Shown: positions 43,847 to 53,183 of the stretch, piece after piece | Position numbering within the stretch: the stretch's first letter is position 1 | Layout of the letters: each line of letters opens with the position of its first letter | DNA from: CAMFTQ01 sp051881615 | GTDB taxonomy: Bacteria > Bacillota > Clostridia > Oscillospirales > Acutalibacteraceae | NCBI GenBank assembly: GCA_051881615.1 | Contig: JBJEQF010000013.1 | Span: 89,363 to 153,362 of the forward strand | Reading direction: 5' to 3' | DNA length: 64,000 bases | Notes under the pieces: model-generated | Databases searched by the model: none | The model's input: the letters and a program-made list of their open reading frames with translations, nothing else | Told to the model about the DNA's origin: nothing | Made by a program: the position numbers and the translations under genes

Positions 43847-44215
43847 TTACCTGTGTTTGTTATAGTATTCTTTAATTTTATCAAAGGTTTCTCTGCTTAT
43901 CACGTGTTCAATACTGCAAGCGTCACTTTCTGCTGTTTCTTTGGATACGCCTATGCTTGTGAGTATCTCTGTAATAACCAGATGCCTTTCATATGTTTGT
44001 TCTGCTATTTCTCTGCCAAGGTCAGTAAGCGTTATATATCCGTTTTCATCAACCGACAGATAGCCGCCCTCTCGCAAAAGCTTTACCGCACGGCTTACGC
44101 TCGGCTTTGAAAAATCAAGCTCCCTTACAATATCAATAGAGCGTACTGCTCCCGTTTTGTTCTGAAGTATCAATATTGTTTCAAGGTAATCCTCGGCAGA
44201 CTTATATATATTCAT
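43847..44215 (-). CDS. DtxR/MntR-family metal-dependent regulator
   Basis: 122 residues of the short MntR type: MNIYKSAEDYLETILILQ, winged helix FSKPSVSRAVKLLREGGYL with wing DENGYITLTDLGREIA, and dimer/metal region ERHLVITEIL, ESDACSIEHVIS. The ExxxC/ExxH pattern near the C-terminus matches Mn/Fe ligands. No SH3-like domain. Probably represses manganese or iron uptake genes that are not in the window. Lies between serC and pyrF on the same strand. Confidence 0.9.
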   Translation of the reverse strand: MNIYKSAEDYLETILILQNKTGAVRSIDIVRELDFSKPSVSRAVKLLREGGYLSVDENGYITLTDLGREIAEQTYERHLVITEILTSIGVSKETAESDACSIEHVISRETFDKIKEYYNKHR

Positions 44216-44251
44216 AATACAACCATTCCTTTTTATCCGAAAAGATAAAAA

Positions 44252-45187
44252 TCATCTGAGCTTCATTTCGCCTACTACGCTTTTGATGTCGTCACGCATA
44301 CGAATTGCCTCTCTTAAAGCCGCCTGTGCATAATCTCTTTCGTCACAGCCTTCCTTTTTCCAAGCGCACATAATACCTCTGCTTGAGTTGATTATTGCGC
44401 CTATGCCGTTTTCGTCAAAGGCATTCTTTACGTCATTTGCTCCGCCGCCCTGTGCGCCGTAGCCGGGTACAAGGAAGAAGGTTGTTTTAAGCTGTTCTCT
44501 TAATTCCTTTAGCTGTTCTGGATATGTTGCGCCTACTACTGCGCCTACGCCTGAGTAGCCGTATTTTGAGGGAAGCTCCTCTCCCCACTCCTCGCACATT
44601 TTGCCCATTCTGTGGTAAACTGTTTCGCTGCCCTCAAGCTCTAAGTTCTGCAGCTCACCCGAGCTTGGGTTTGATGTTTTTACAAGTACAAAAATACCCT
44701 TGTCGCCCTTTTTGCAGATGTCAAGAAGCGGTGCGATACCGTCTGTTCCTAAGTAACCGTTTACGGTAAGAGCGTCACTGCCGAAAGCATCAAATTTTTC
44801 TCCCTCTACTTCGGTTGTGCCTAAGTGTGCCGTTGCGTAAGCCTCCATTGTAGAGCCGATGTCGTTTCTTTTGCCGTCTGTAATTACGAACATACCCTTG
44901 CTCTGCGCATACTTAATTGTTTCTGCAAGTGTCCTTACACCCTGCCAGCCGTACATTTCATAATATGCAGCCTGTGGCTTGATTGCAGGAACAACATCAC
45001 AGAGTGCGTCAATAAGTCCCTTGTTATATACAAGCAGAGCCTCTGCCGCACCCTCAAGAGTTTTGCCGTATTTTGCAAAGGCTTCTTCCTTGATATAAGA
45101 GGGGATATAATCAAGCTTTGGGTCAAGACCTGCAACAGTAGGATTTTGCTTTTCAACAATTTTTTCAATAAGTCTGTCAAATGCCAT
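44252..45187 (-). CDS. pyrF: orotidine 5'-phosphate decarboxylase
   Basis: Last step of UMP synthesis. 311 residues, the longer type-2 PyrF. Active-site pattern FVITDGKRNDIGSTMEAYA with the Lys/Asp network, substrate region TVNGYLGTDGI, and the phosphate loop FLVPGYGAQGG. CGGAGG precedes the ATG. 33 nt after pyrC; both are pyrimidine genes, so one transcript is likely. Confidence 0.94.
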   Translation of the reverse strand: MAFDRLIEKIVEKQNPTVAGLDPKLDYIPSYIKEEAFAKYGKTLEGAAEALLVYNKGLIDALCDVVPAIKPQAAYYEMYGWQGVRTLAETIKYAQSKGMFVITDGKRNDIGSTMEAYATAHLGTTEVEGEKFDAFGSDALTVNGYLGTDGIAPLLDICKKGDKGIFVLVKTSNPSSGELQNLELEGSETVYHRMGKMCEEWGEELPSKYGYSGVGAVVGATYPEQLKELREQLKTTFFLVPGYGAQGGGANDVKNAFDENGIGAIINSSRGIMCAWKKEGCDERDYAQAALREAIRMRDDIKSVVGEMKLR

Positions 45188-45220
45188 AATCAGTTCCTCC
45201 GTATTTGTATATTATTTATT

Positions 45221-46534
45221 TTAAGTTTCATCAGTGAATACGATTTTACCGTCTGAGATTGTAAGCTTTACCTTGCCCTTCAGCGTCATATTCTTAAAAG
45301 GCGTGTTTTTGCTTTTGCCGTGGAGATTATTTACATCTACTGTATATTCCTCGTTCATATCAAACAGCACTATGTCGGCAGGTGCGTTTTCTTCTATACT
45401 GCCTGCGTTGATACCAAGGATTTCTGACGGATTCACGCTCATTTTTTCGATAAGCTCGTTTACCGTCATAATACCTGTATCTACAAGGTAGGTAATGCCG
45501 ACAGAAAGCGAGGTTTCCATACCGATTGAGCCGTTGGGCGCATTTACAAAATCCGCTTTTTCCTGAGGAGAGTGCGGTGCGTGGTCTGTTGCTATTGCAT
45601 CGAGCGTACCATCACAAAGTCCCTTTATGATTGCAAGCCTGTCGCTTTCTGTTCTAAGTGGCGGATTCATACGAAAATCTGCGTCACGCTTTAAAAGCTC
45701 TTTGTCTGTCAGAGAAAAATAGTGCGGTGCTGTTTCTGCCGTAACCCTTACACCTCTTGCTTTTGCATCTCTTATCAGCGCAACCGAGGTTTCTGTGCTG
45801 ACGTGGCAGATGTGAACAGGCACGTCATAGGCGGCGGCAAGTGCAATTTCTCTTGCAGTACCGCAGTCCTCTGCAGCTTTTGGTATGCCCTTTATTCCTA
45901 ATTTTTTAGATACCTCGCCCTCGTTGATTTTGCCGCCCTTTGCAAGGTATAAGTCCTCACAGTGTGCAACAACAGCCATTTTAAGCTTTTCAGCCTTTAC
46001 CAAAGCGTCTGCAAGCATTTTTGTGTTTTCAACAGGTCTGCCGTCATCTGTAAGCGCTATTGCTCCTGCGTTTTTTAGTTCGTCAATATCTGTAGGCTCA
46101 AGGCTTTTTAAGTCCTTTGAAATACTGCCTGCAACGTACACCTTAGCGTCTGCGTTCTTTGATTTTTCGAGGATATAGGATACGGTTTCTGCACTGTCTG
46201 TAGCAGGAGTAGTATTCGGCATTGCAAGCAGTGATGTAACTCCGCCTGCGGCTGCCGCCTTACAGCCTGAAATAATATCCTCCTTGTAGGTCTGTCCGGG
46301 GTCACGCAGGTGAACGTGCATATCAACAAGTCCGGGTGAAGCGATAAGACCGCTGCCGTCAATTACAACGTCAGCCTGTGCAGACAGTGTGCCGACAGAC
46401 TTAACTATGCCGTTTTCTATCAGAATATCGCATACGCTGTCAAGACTTTGCTTTGGGCTTATTACACGTGCGTTTTTAATCAGAATACTGTTTTTGCTGT
46501 CGTTATGTATTACTACTCTGTTTATAGTAATCAC
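45221..46534 (-). CDS. pyrC: dihydroorotase
   Basis: Cyclises carbamoyl-aspartate to dihydroorotate. 437 residues of the type I class. Metal ligands in DMHVHLRDPGQ, and later motifs VVAHCED, HICHVST and ATDHAPHSPQEK. The start is a GTG at 46534 that overlaps the preceding stop as GTGA; no ATG exists near the beginning, and homologues begin about at ILIKNARVISP some 16 residues on, so the exact start is uncertain. Coupled to the upstream membrane-protein gene. Confidence 0.92.
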   Translation of the reverse strand: MITINRVVIHNDSKNSILIKNARVISPKQSLDSVCDILIENGIVKSVGTLSAQADVVIDGSGLIASPGLVDMHVHLRDPGQTYKEDIISGCKAAAAGGVTSLLAMPNTTPATDSAETVSYILEKSKNADAKVYVAGSISKDLKSLEPTDIDELKNAGAIALTDDGRPVENTKMLADALVKAEKLKMAVVAHCEDLYLAKGGKINEGEVSKKLGIKGIPKAAEDCGTAREIALAAAYDVPVHICHVSTETSVALIRDAKARGVRVTAETAPHYFSLTDKELLKRDADFRMNPPLRTESDRLAIIKGLCDGTLDAIATDHAPHSPQEKADFVNAPNGSIGMETSLSVGITYLVDTGIMTVNELIEKMSVNPSEILGINAGSIEENAPADIVLFDMNEEYTVDVNNLHGKSKNTPFKNMTLKGKVKLTISDGKIVFTDET

Positions 46535-47919
46535 CCTTTTCTGTTATTCGTTCTTTGCTGTGGTCGTCTTTGGGGACTTTTTTTATTTTTCTTTTTTCTT
46601 ATTTTTCTTTTTATAGCTCGTGAGATGTTAATGCAGAGGTAGCCTAAATGAACAAAGAAATATTTTACACCGCCGCAAATTGCAACAACGACAATTACTG
46701 CCGTATCCTTAATTGCACCGAATGCCTTTTTAAGTCCTGAGAATCTGTTTTCTTTTTTATCCGTTTCTTCAAAGAACGAGTCAACGGTTTCAGAGCCGTC
46801 TATTTCGTCCTCATAGATTTCTTCAAAATAGTCCTCGCCCGATTCAAAAATATCCTCTTCCTTTAAAAGATGCTCAGGCTTATGCGTAAGCTTTGTGAAT
46901 ACGCCTGTAGTTCTTTTTGCCACAGCCGGTTCTTTATCTGCAATATCTATTTCATCAAAGCTTTGCTCATCGTCCGTCGGTAACTCTTCGTATTCGTCTA
47001 ATTCCTGCTCAGCTTCGCAGATTTCTGCCTTACTGTCGTCAATATGCTGTTCAAGCTGATAATCTCTTGCGACAAACTCCTCTTCCTGCTCGTCATCATC
47101 AATTCCGATAAACTCGTCATCGTCATATGACGGCTCGATAAAGCCGTATTCCTCGTTAAGACGGTTCATAATTCTTTCGTGCTTTTTCTGAGGTGATTTG
47201 TAGCGTTTGATTATAATCACAAGCACAACAATTATTGCGATTACGACTGCACCGATAACAGATGCGATAATTATTTTTTCTGTATCCCAAAAAGCCGGAC
47301 CGTTGCCGAAGGACACAGTCTCCATAACAGAATGGATAAACGTGTTTTCCTCTGCTGTCGGCACACCGTTTGCCGTAGCAAAGGTCAGGTTAATAATCAT
47401 TCCGTTTACAACTGTATTACAGCATATGCCGTAAACAGGCGTATTTCCGTTTTTGTAGTTCATCAGAAATTCAAGGAACGTAACACCCGAATATTTAAGA
47501 GTTCGGCTCTCTGTATACATTCCCGACTGCATATAGCTTTGCTTGATAGTTTCAAGCTCGTTGTTTTTGAGCTTGCCGTAATCGTCAATAGCAATACTGT
47601 TTTCGTCCTTAGTCATTGTAACAGCAAGCGAAATACGTTTATCGAGCGTTTTTGCCGTCAGGTAGCAGTCTGCGCTCTGAAAATACGCCTGAACATCATC
47701 GTAGCTTTCAAACATAGCAAAATAAGCGTCGTTACTGTTGCTCTGTCGTGTTACCGCCGCCATATTATTTGGCAGTGTTATACTCATATCAAGCTCTTTT
47801 ACATATATTGTTGTGCCTGCGGCGGCTTCATCATCGGTTGCAGCCGTTACGCTAAGCGGCAAAGCCGAGGTAAGCACACAGCACAGCAGTACGCATATAG
47901 TTTTTATTTTTCGCAACAA
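46531..47919 (-). CDS. secreted/membrane protein of unknown function, coupled to pyrC
   Basis: About 462 residues from a TTG at 47919, which follows GAAAGGA and gives a normal signal peptide (KIKTICVLLCCVLTSALPLS); an ATG at 47964 would have almost no leader and no ribosome site. An extracytoplasmic domain of ~190 residues (MSITLPNNMAAVTRQS, AYFAMFESYDDVQAYF) is followed by a membrane segment (about 215-240), a long acidic cytoplasmic region rich in Glu and Asp, a second hydrophobic segment (TAVIVVVAICGGVKYFFV), and a very basic tail. No known family recognised. It overlaps the pyrC start by GTGA. Confidence 0.7.
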   Translation of the reverse strand: MLRKIKTICVLLCCVLTSALPLSVTAATDDEAAAGTTIYVKELDMSITLPNNMAAVTRQSNSNDAYFAMFESYDDVQAYFQSADCYLTAKTLDKRISLAVTMTKDENSIAIDDYGKLKNNELETIKQSYMQSGMYTESRTLKYSGVTFLEFLMNYKNGNTPVYGICCNTVVNGMIINLTFATANGVPTAEENTFIHSVMETVSFGNGPAFWDTEKIIIASVIGAVVIAIIVVLVIIIKRYKSPQKKHERIMNRLNEEYGFIEPSYDDDEFIGIDDDEQEEEFVARDYQLEQHIDDSKAEICEAEQELDEYEELPTDDEQSFDEIDIADKEPAVAKRTTGVFTKLTHKPEHLLKEEDIFESGEDYFEEIYEDEIDGSETVDSFFEETDKKENRFSGLKKAFGAIKDTAVIVVVAICGGVKYFFVHLGYLCINISRAIKRKIRKKKNKKSPQRRPQQRTNNRKG

Positions 47920-47981
47920 ACAAAACCAATTCCTTTCAGAGCTGTTATATGTATTAGACCTCATAACAGCTATATATGGGC

Positions 47982-48010
47982 ATTATACCATTTTTTCGCA
48001 ATAAATACAA
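47982..48010 (-). promoter_or_regulatory. sigma-A promoter before the membrane protein-pyrC unit
   Basis: Minus-strand TTGTAT and TATAAT spaced 17 nt, with TGG before the -10. Transcription would start near 47975, after the ClpE-like gene's terminator. Confidence 0.7.
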
Positions 48011-48029
48011 TACATTTTGACAACAAATA

Positions 48030-48064
48030 CAGAACCGCCGAGAGAATTTACCCTTGGCGGTTCT
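48030..48064 (-). terminator. hairpin after the ClpE-like gene
   Basis: Stem GAACCGCC / GGCGGTTC (48032-48039 with 48056-48063), extended by partial pairing. U-run is weak on the minus strand. It lies about 20 nt past the stop at 48085. Confidence 0.65.
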
Positions 48065-48084
48065 TTTATAAATTAAGTTGTATT

Positions 48085-50409
48085 TTATATCGTCTGCAAA
48101 ACTATCTGAGAATCCTGCGCAGTTACGTTGATTGCAGAAATCTGCTCTCCCTTGCTGTCGATAATTGCACAGGCGATTTTGTCCTCTACCTCTTTGCGGA
48201 TTATGTTTCTTAAATCTCTTGCTCCGCTTTTGCCTGACGCTGATTTTTCTGCAAGTGCGCTGCAGGCTTTTTCGTCAAAGGTAAACTTAATTCCCTTTTC
48301 AAGCAACGTTTCTGTGTATTCGCCGAGCATTAAGGCTGAAATCTTTTTGAAATCGTCAAGGCTTAAATCTCTGAACACGATAATCTCATCAACACGTGCC
48401 ATAAATTCGGGACGTAAAAACTCTGCAAGAGATTTCATCACCTTTTCTTTTGTAGCGTCATACTGAGATTTGCCGAAGCCTAAGGCATTTTCTCGCTTGT
48501 CAGAGCCTGCGTTTGAGGTCATTACAATTACTGTATTCTCAAAATTAACAAGTCTGCCGTGCGCGTCTGTCAGCTTGCCCTCGTCAAGAATCTGAAGAAG
48601 AATATTCAAAACATCAGGGTGCGCCTTTTCTATCTCGTCAAAAAGAAGTACAGAATACGGTCTGCGCCTTACCTTTTCTGTCACCTGTCCTGCCTCGTCA
48701 TAGCCTACGTAGCCCGGAGGTGAACCGATGATTTTTGAAACGGAGTGCTTTTCCATAAACTCCGACATATCAAGCCTTATGAGCGTTTCGGGAGTGTCGA
48801 AAAGCTCCTGTGACAGAACCTTTACAAGCTCTGTTTTACCTACGCCTGTAGGACCTACAAAGATAAATGATGCAGGTCGGCGGCGAGGTGATATCTGAAC
48901 TCTGCTTCGCTTGATAGCTGATGCAAGCGCTTCTACAGCCTCGTTCTGACCGATGATTTTCTCTTTCAGTCTGTTGTCTAAATCGGCAAGCTTTGCAAGC
49001 TCGTTTTCACGTATGCGTGATGACGGAATACCCGTCCACAGCTCAATTACCTTTGCAAGATCCTGCTCTGTTACGCTTACTATGAGATCCTCTCTGTTTT
49101 TGCCCTCAAGCTGCTTATCTATATTAGCTATTTCAGTCTTGACGTTTGCAAGTGCCTGATAGTCAACATCCTCCTGCGCATATATGCTTTCAATCTGCAA
49201 ATTGAGCTTGTTTTTCTTATCCGTCAGTTTATCGAACTGTTCAAGCTCACCGTTTGCAAGGGACGCACAGGAGCAAGCCTCATCAAGCAGATCTATAGCC
49301 TTATCGGGCAGAAATCTGTCTGTGATATATCTTTCGCTGAAAACTACAGCCTTGCGTACAATATCGTCTGATACCGTCACCTGATGGTGCTGTTCGTAGT
49401 AGGCTTTAACACCTCTTAAAACCTCCATAGTTTCTGCGATAGTCGGCTCGTTTACCGTTACAGGCTGAAAACGTCTTTCAAGAGCAGAGTCCTTTTCGAT
49501 ATATTTTCTGTATTCGTTAAAGGTAGTTGCACCTATTACCTGAATTTCTCCTCTTGACAAAGCAGGCTTTAAGATATTTGCGGCGTTCATTGTGCCCTCG
49601 CTGTCGCCTGTGCCTACAAGGTTATGAATTTCGTCAATAAACAGAATGATGTTGCCTGCGTCCTTAACCTCTTGTGTAAGTCCCTTAATTCGGCTTTCAA
49701 ACTGTCCTCTGAATTGTGTGCCGGCTACAAGCGCAGTTAAGTCAAGAAGCTGAATTTCCTTATCCTTTAATCTTTGCGGAACGTTACCCTCGGCAATTCT
49801 TGCGGCAAGTCCCTCGGCTATTGCAGTTTTGCCTACGCCCGGTTCACCGATTAAGCAGGGGTTGTTCTTTGTTCTGCGTGACAAAATCTGAATTACACGC
49901 TCAATTTCCTTATCTCTGCCGATTACGGCGTCTGTGTTGCCATCTCTGGCTTTTTTTGTTAGGTCATAGCAATACAGGCTTATATGCTTTCTGTTTGCTT
50001 TTTTCTCTTTTTTATTTTTCGGCTTGTCGGCGGCTGCTTTGTCCTCGCTTTGCTTACTGCCGCCGAACATATTACTCAGAAATGCAGGAAAAGCAGGTGC
50101 TCCGCCCTTTGAAAAATCGTCGTCATCGTCGTCAGGCTGTGCCTCAAGTGCTAAATTGTCTGTAAGCGACTTCACCATTTCGCTTAAATCTCCGCTTTCA
50201 GCCGAGTCGCCGAGCAGTGCAGTCATTTGCTCCTGCATCGACTCTAAATCATCATCTGAAATGCCCATTCTTTTCATCAGATCGTCAACAGGCTTAATGC
50301 CAAGCTCCTTGGCACAGGTCAGGCAGTAGCCCTTTGGCTGTTCGTTTGGCTCTGCCGAATTTGAAACAAAAACCACCGCAGGGTTTTTGCCGCATCTTGA
50401 ACAAATCAT
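48085..50409 (-). CDS. Clp/Hsp100 AAA+ ATPase with N-terminal zinc finger (ClpE-like)
   Basis: Protein-unfolding ATPase that works with ClpP or as a disaggregase. 774 residues: N-terminal zinc finger (MICSRCGKNP, YCLTCAKELG), acidic linker, AAA-1 with GEPGVGKTAIAEGLA and FIDEIHNLVG, a middle coiled coil (about 395-450), AAA-2 with GPTGVGKTELVKVL and LLFDEIEKAHPDV, and a C-terminal small domain. The zinc finger is the mark of ClpE; ClpC would carry an N-terminal double repeat instead. AAAGGAG precedes the ATG. No CtsR or McsAB nearby. Confidence 0.88.
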   Translation of the reverse strand: MICSRCGKNPAVVFVSNSAEPNEQPKGYCLTCAKELGIKPVDDLMKRMGISDDDLESMQEQMTALLGDSAESGDLSEMVKSLTDNLALEAQPDDDDDDFSKGGAPAFPAFLSNMFGGSKQSEDKAAADKPKNKKEKKANRKHISLYCYDLTKKARDGNTDAVIGRDKEIERVIQILSRRTKNNPCLIGEPGVGKTAIAEGLAARIAEGNVPQRLKDKEIQLLDLTALVAGTQFRGQFESRIKGLTQEVKDAGNIILFIDEIHNLVGTGDSEGTMNAANILKPALSRGEIQVIGATTFNEYRKYIEKDSALERRFQPVTVNEPTIAETMEVLRGVKAYYEQHHQVTVSDDIVRKAVVFSERYITDRFLPDKAIDLLDEACSCASLANGELEQFDKLTDKKNKLNLQIESIYAQEDVDYQALANVKTEIANIDKQLEGKNREDLIVSVTEQDLAKVIELWTGIPSSRIRENELAKLADLDNRLKEKIIGQNEAVEALASAIKRSRVQISPRRRPASFIFVGPTGVGKTELVKVLSQELFDTPETLIRLDMSEFMEKHSVSKIIGSPPGYVGYDEAGQVTEKVRRRPYSVLLFDEIEKAHPDVLNILLQILDEGKLTDAHGRLVNFENTVIVMTSNAGSDKRENALGFGKSQYDATKEKVMKSLAEFLRPEFMARVDEIIVFRDLSLDDFKKISALMLGEYTETLLEKGIKFTFDEKACSALAEKSASGKSGARDLRNIIRKEVEDKIACAIIDSKGEQISAINVTAQDSQIVLQTI

Positions 50410-50445
50410 ATTTTTTCTCCTTTACCTTCTTAATGATATTCTATG

Positions 50446-51021
50446 TCACATATTTTCTTTTCTTAATTTCAAAAAGAGCTGAAAATACTTTACAAGCGCA
50501 AAAATCATTGTAATTGCTGTCAGGCTCATCAGAACGATTGTGAGTATGTCGCTTTCAATCTGAAAAAAAGCCTTTAAAAATACTATTAAGCATACAGAAA
50601 AATAGAACACAATCGTGCCGACCTTTCCGTACCATTTTGCGGCAGGAGGTTTAATTCCCTTTTTTATCATATACAAACCGCCGCACAGCATAAGCAAATC
50701 CTTTAGTGCAAGTATTACCATAAGCGGTATTACTATCGGGAACATTATGCAAATACATACGGCTACCGCAACAAGCGTGAGCTTGTCTGCCACAGGGTCA
50801 AGCAGCTTTCCCAAGTCCGACACCTGATTAAGCTTTCTTGCCAAAAGTCCGTCAAAGCAGTCGCTAAGTCCCGACGCTACAACCGTTGCCGTTGCCTCGA
50901 TATATCGCTCCGTTATAAAGAAATACAAAAACGGCGCAATCAGCACAATTCTGCAAAATGTCAAAATATTCGCAACTGTAAAAATTTTTTCATCCGACAG
51001 TGTTTTACTTTTTTCTTCCAT
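50446..51021 (-). CDS. pgsA: CDP-alcohol phosphatidyltransferase (PgsA-like)
   Basis: Makes phosphatidylglycerol phosphate from CDP-diacylglycerol and glycerol 3-phosphate. About 191 residues from the ATG at 51021 (MEEKSKTLSDEKIF), 8 nt after AGGG; an ATG at 51036 is the alternative. The family signature DGLLARKLNQVSDLGKLLDP (D-G-x2-A-R-x8-G-x3-D) is complete. Several membrane segments follow. pgsA is the usual member with this signature in Bacillota, but other CDP-alcohol transferases cannot be excluded. Confidence 0.85.
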   Translation of the reverse strand: MEEKSKTLSDEKIFTVANILTFCRIVLIAPFLYFFITERYIEATATVVASGLSDCFDGLLARKLNQVSDLGKLLDPVADKLTLVAVAVCICIMFPIVIPLMVILALKDLLMLCGGLYMIKKGIKPPAAKWYGKVGTIVFYFSVCLIVFLKAFFQIESDILTIVLMSLTAITMIFALVKYFQLFLKLRKENM

Positions 51022-51059
51022 TTCCTCATCCCTCATTTAAAAAGGCTTGAACCCGTAAT

Positions 51060-51785
51060 TTAATATGGCTTAAACCCGTAAAATCCTTCTGTTTTGAGCA
51101 AATCTGTATCATAAAAATACTTAAACAAATAAGTCTGTGATATTTGACTGTCTGTTTCCTGTTTTGTCTGATTAAGCATCATCGGAATTGACGCTTTAAA
51201 AATCATAGTGATAAACAAAACTACAATTATACCCTTTACAAGTCCTAAAGCTCCGCCTGCTACTGTATTTATCTGCTTGATAATCGGTATATTAAACACC
51301 CTTGATATTGCCTTTACCAAAAAGCCTGTTATTATCATCATCAGAATAAAAAATACCAGAACTAAAATTATATTGATAAGCGAGATTATCACAGGCGAGA
51401 TAACCGACTCTATTATCTCTGCTCCTTGCTGCGGAGCCTTTTCAATAGCTGACTCTACAGAGCCGCTGACCTGCTGTGCGTCAAAGCCTAAGCACTTAAA
51501 CAGCGACGAAACATATTGCGGAAACGACTCAATAACATCTGCTATTGTAGCCGTTATGTCGCTTAGTCCGTTTTCTTCTATTGCCGAAGAAACAGTGCTG
51601 AGAATACTCTGCCTGAAAAACGTTGTGTAAGCCCATTGTGAAACGGCATTACCGAGAAATAATGCCGTAATAAATGAAACAACCAAGGCGACTAAGCTGA
51701 GCAGTGTTCTTGCAGCACCCTTTGCCGCCCCTGTTATAACAAACAATACTATTACAGCAATAACAGCTAAATCAAACCATATCAT
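51060..51785 (-). CDS. CvpA-family membrane protein
   Basis: 241 residues with an N-terminal segment MIWFDLAVIAVIVLFVITG and four membrane helices in all (about 5-20, 30-48, 125-160, 185-205), the pattern of CvpA/colicin V production proteins. Function in Bacillota is unclear; in others the family is linked to envelope integrity. 23 nt before pgsA, same strand. Confidence 0.85.
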   Translation of the reverse strand: MIWFDLAVIAVIVLFVITGAAKGAARTLLSLVALVVSFITALFLGNAVSQWAYTTFFRQSILSTVSSAIEENGLSDITATIADVIESFPQYVSSLFKCLGFDAQQVSGSVESAIEKAPQQGAEIIESVISPVIISLINIILVLVFFILMMIITGFLVKAISRVFNIPIIKQINTVAGGALGLVKGIIVVLFITMIFKASIPMMLNQTKQETDSQISQTYLFKYFYDTDLLKTEGFYGFKPY

Positions 51786-51813
51786 AATACCATCCCTCTA
51801 TAGATAAAACAAA

Positions 51814-53163
51814 TTACTGCTCGTCACCGCTTGCAACCGACTGATTTGCATCTGACGGTGCGGTAAATACTATTGTTTCCTGTTGTTCTTTTTGTGCATC
51901 ATTTGTAAAATCTACCATACGTATCTCGCCTATGCCGAGTATATATGCGTTGTTGTCGCTGAAAATCCGCACTGCTCTTGCGTCTGTTCCGGGGTTTACC
52001 GTGTTTAACAGCTCGCCCTCTCTGTTGTAAACATAAACAACACCCTGACTTAATACTGCGATTTTGTCCTTATAAAGACTTATTGACGTAATCTTTAGGT
52101 CAGTGTCTATTGTTCCTGTGATTTCTCCGTTAGAATTAAAATAATTGATTGTGCATAGTCTGCCGTCACCGCTTCTTGACAATGAGGTAACAAAACAGCC
52201 TGTGTCTGTATTTATATCATAGCCTGTAAGCATCATTTCCTCGTAGCCTGTGGCGGCAACCTCTCCGTTTGACAGGTTTATTACATAAGAAGCGTCACTG
52301 CCGATAACAGAAACTGTGCCTGTTGAAAGATACTTTACACTATAAAGGGTGTTGTTGTCAAATTTTTTTACAAAAACAGGCTTTTCGCTCTTGAAATCAA
52401 GGTAATAAACAGCGCTTTGCACTGCGCCGTTCTGAGCTGAAATACCGCAGGCAACTGCACCGCTGCCCGAGGAATTAAGCGTTATTCCCGTAATGTAATA
52501 ATCGGCAAAGGAGTAAGCAAAAATCTGCTTGTTGCTGCTGTTATATACATAAAGCTTTGACAGATAGCCGTCCGACTGAGTGACAAGCGCATAATAACCG
52601 TTTGAATTGATATCGGCTGTAAAGAGCTTGTCCGGAGCGTCTGCCGTATAAAGATTTTCTTCTAAGGAATTTATCATAAAGCCTGTGCCGTTTAAATTAT
52701 ACACGAGGTACTTATTACCGCTGTTTACAACTATCGGCTTTGAAAAGCTGTGCTGTGTTGCAGAAATACGGTATCCGCCGCCGCTTAGCGTTACAAACGA
52801 GGTGTCTGAGGCATATGACAAAAAGCTGTCACGTGATTTGAAATTGCCCTCGCTGACGGTAGTTCCCACAATGCTTACGGGGTAGCCGTCACCTCTGTTT
52901 GCGCCTAAAAGCTCATACTGAATCCAGCTTGTGATGTTTTCATAGGTCAGCTTTTCTCTGTTTGCAAAAACAAATACAAGCAGAGCCGCCGCAAAAATTA
53001 CAAGCGCAACCTTTAAAATCTTTTTTACTGCATATTTTGTAACCTTTGGGTCTTCATTTTCGTAATCGTCAAGAGGAATCTCTTCATAGCTCATTACCTC
53101 TCGGTCTGTTTTCTTTTCATTCTGACTGTAGCGGGGTCTTTTTTTCTTATTCACCTTTCCCAT
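51814..53163 (-). CDS. DUF5711 membrane-anchored beta-propeller-like protein
   Basis: About 449 residues from the ATG at 53163 (MGKVNKKKRPRYSQNEK), after GGAAAGG. A basic cytoplasmic tail, one membrane segment (about 55-75; ALVIFAAALLVFVFA), then a large outer domain with repeated short motifs such as YVYNSSNKQIFAYSF, VYYLDFKSEKPVFV and VYVYNREGELLNTV, like blades of a beta-propeller. It fits DUF5711, a clostridial family without known function. Lies between truA and cvpA. Confidence 0.8.
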   Translation of the reverse strand: MGKVNKKKRPRYSQNEKKTDREVMSYEEIPLDDYENEDPKVTKYAVKKILKVALVIFAAALLVFVFANREKLTYENITSWIQYELLGANRGDGYPVSIVGTTVSEGNFKSRDSFLSYASDTSFVTLSGGGYRISATQHSFSKPIVVNSGNKYLVYNLNGTGFMINSLEENLYTADAPDKLFTADINSNGYYALVTQSDGYLSKLYVYNSSNKQIFAYSFADYYITGITLNSSGSGAVACGISAQNGAVQSAVYYLDFKSEKPVFVKKFDNNTLYSVKYLSTGTVSVIGSDASYVINLSNGEVAATGYEEMMLTGYDINTDTGCFVTSLSRSGDGRLCTINYFNSNGEITGTIDTDLKITSISLYKDKIAVLSQGVVYVYNREGELLNTVNPGTDARAVRIFSDNNAYILGIGEIRMVDFTNDAQKEQQETIVFTAPSDANQSVASGDEQ

Positions 53164-53183
53164 AACCTTTCCTGTATCAGTTG

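Noticed and set aside
47332..48213. A 293-codon plus-strand open frame.
   Set aside because: It lies antisense to the membrane protein gene and crosses its promoter; composition is that of a shadow frame.
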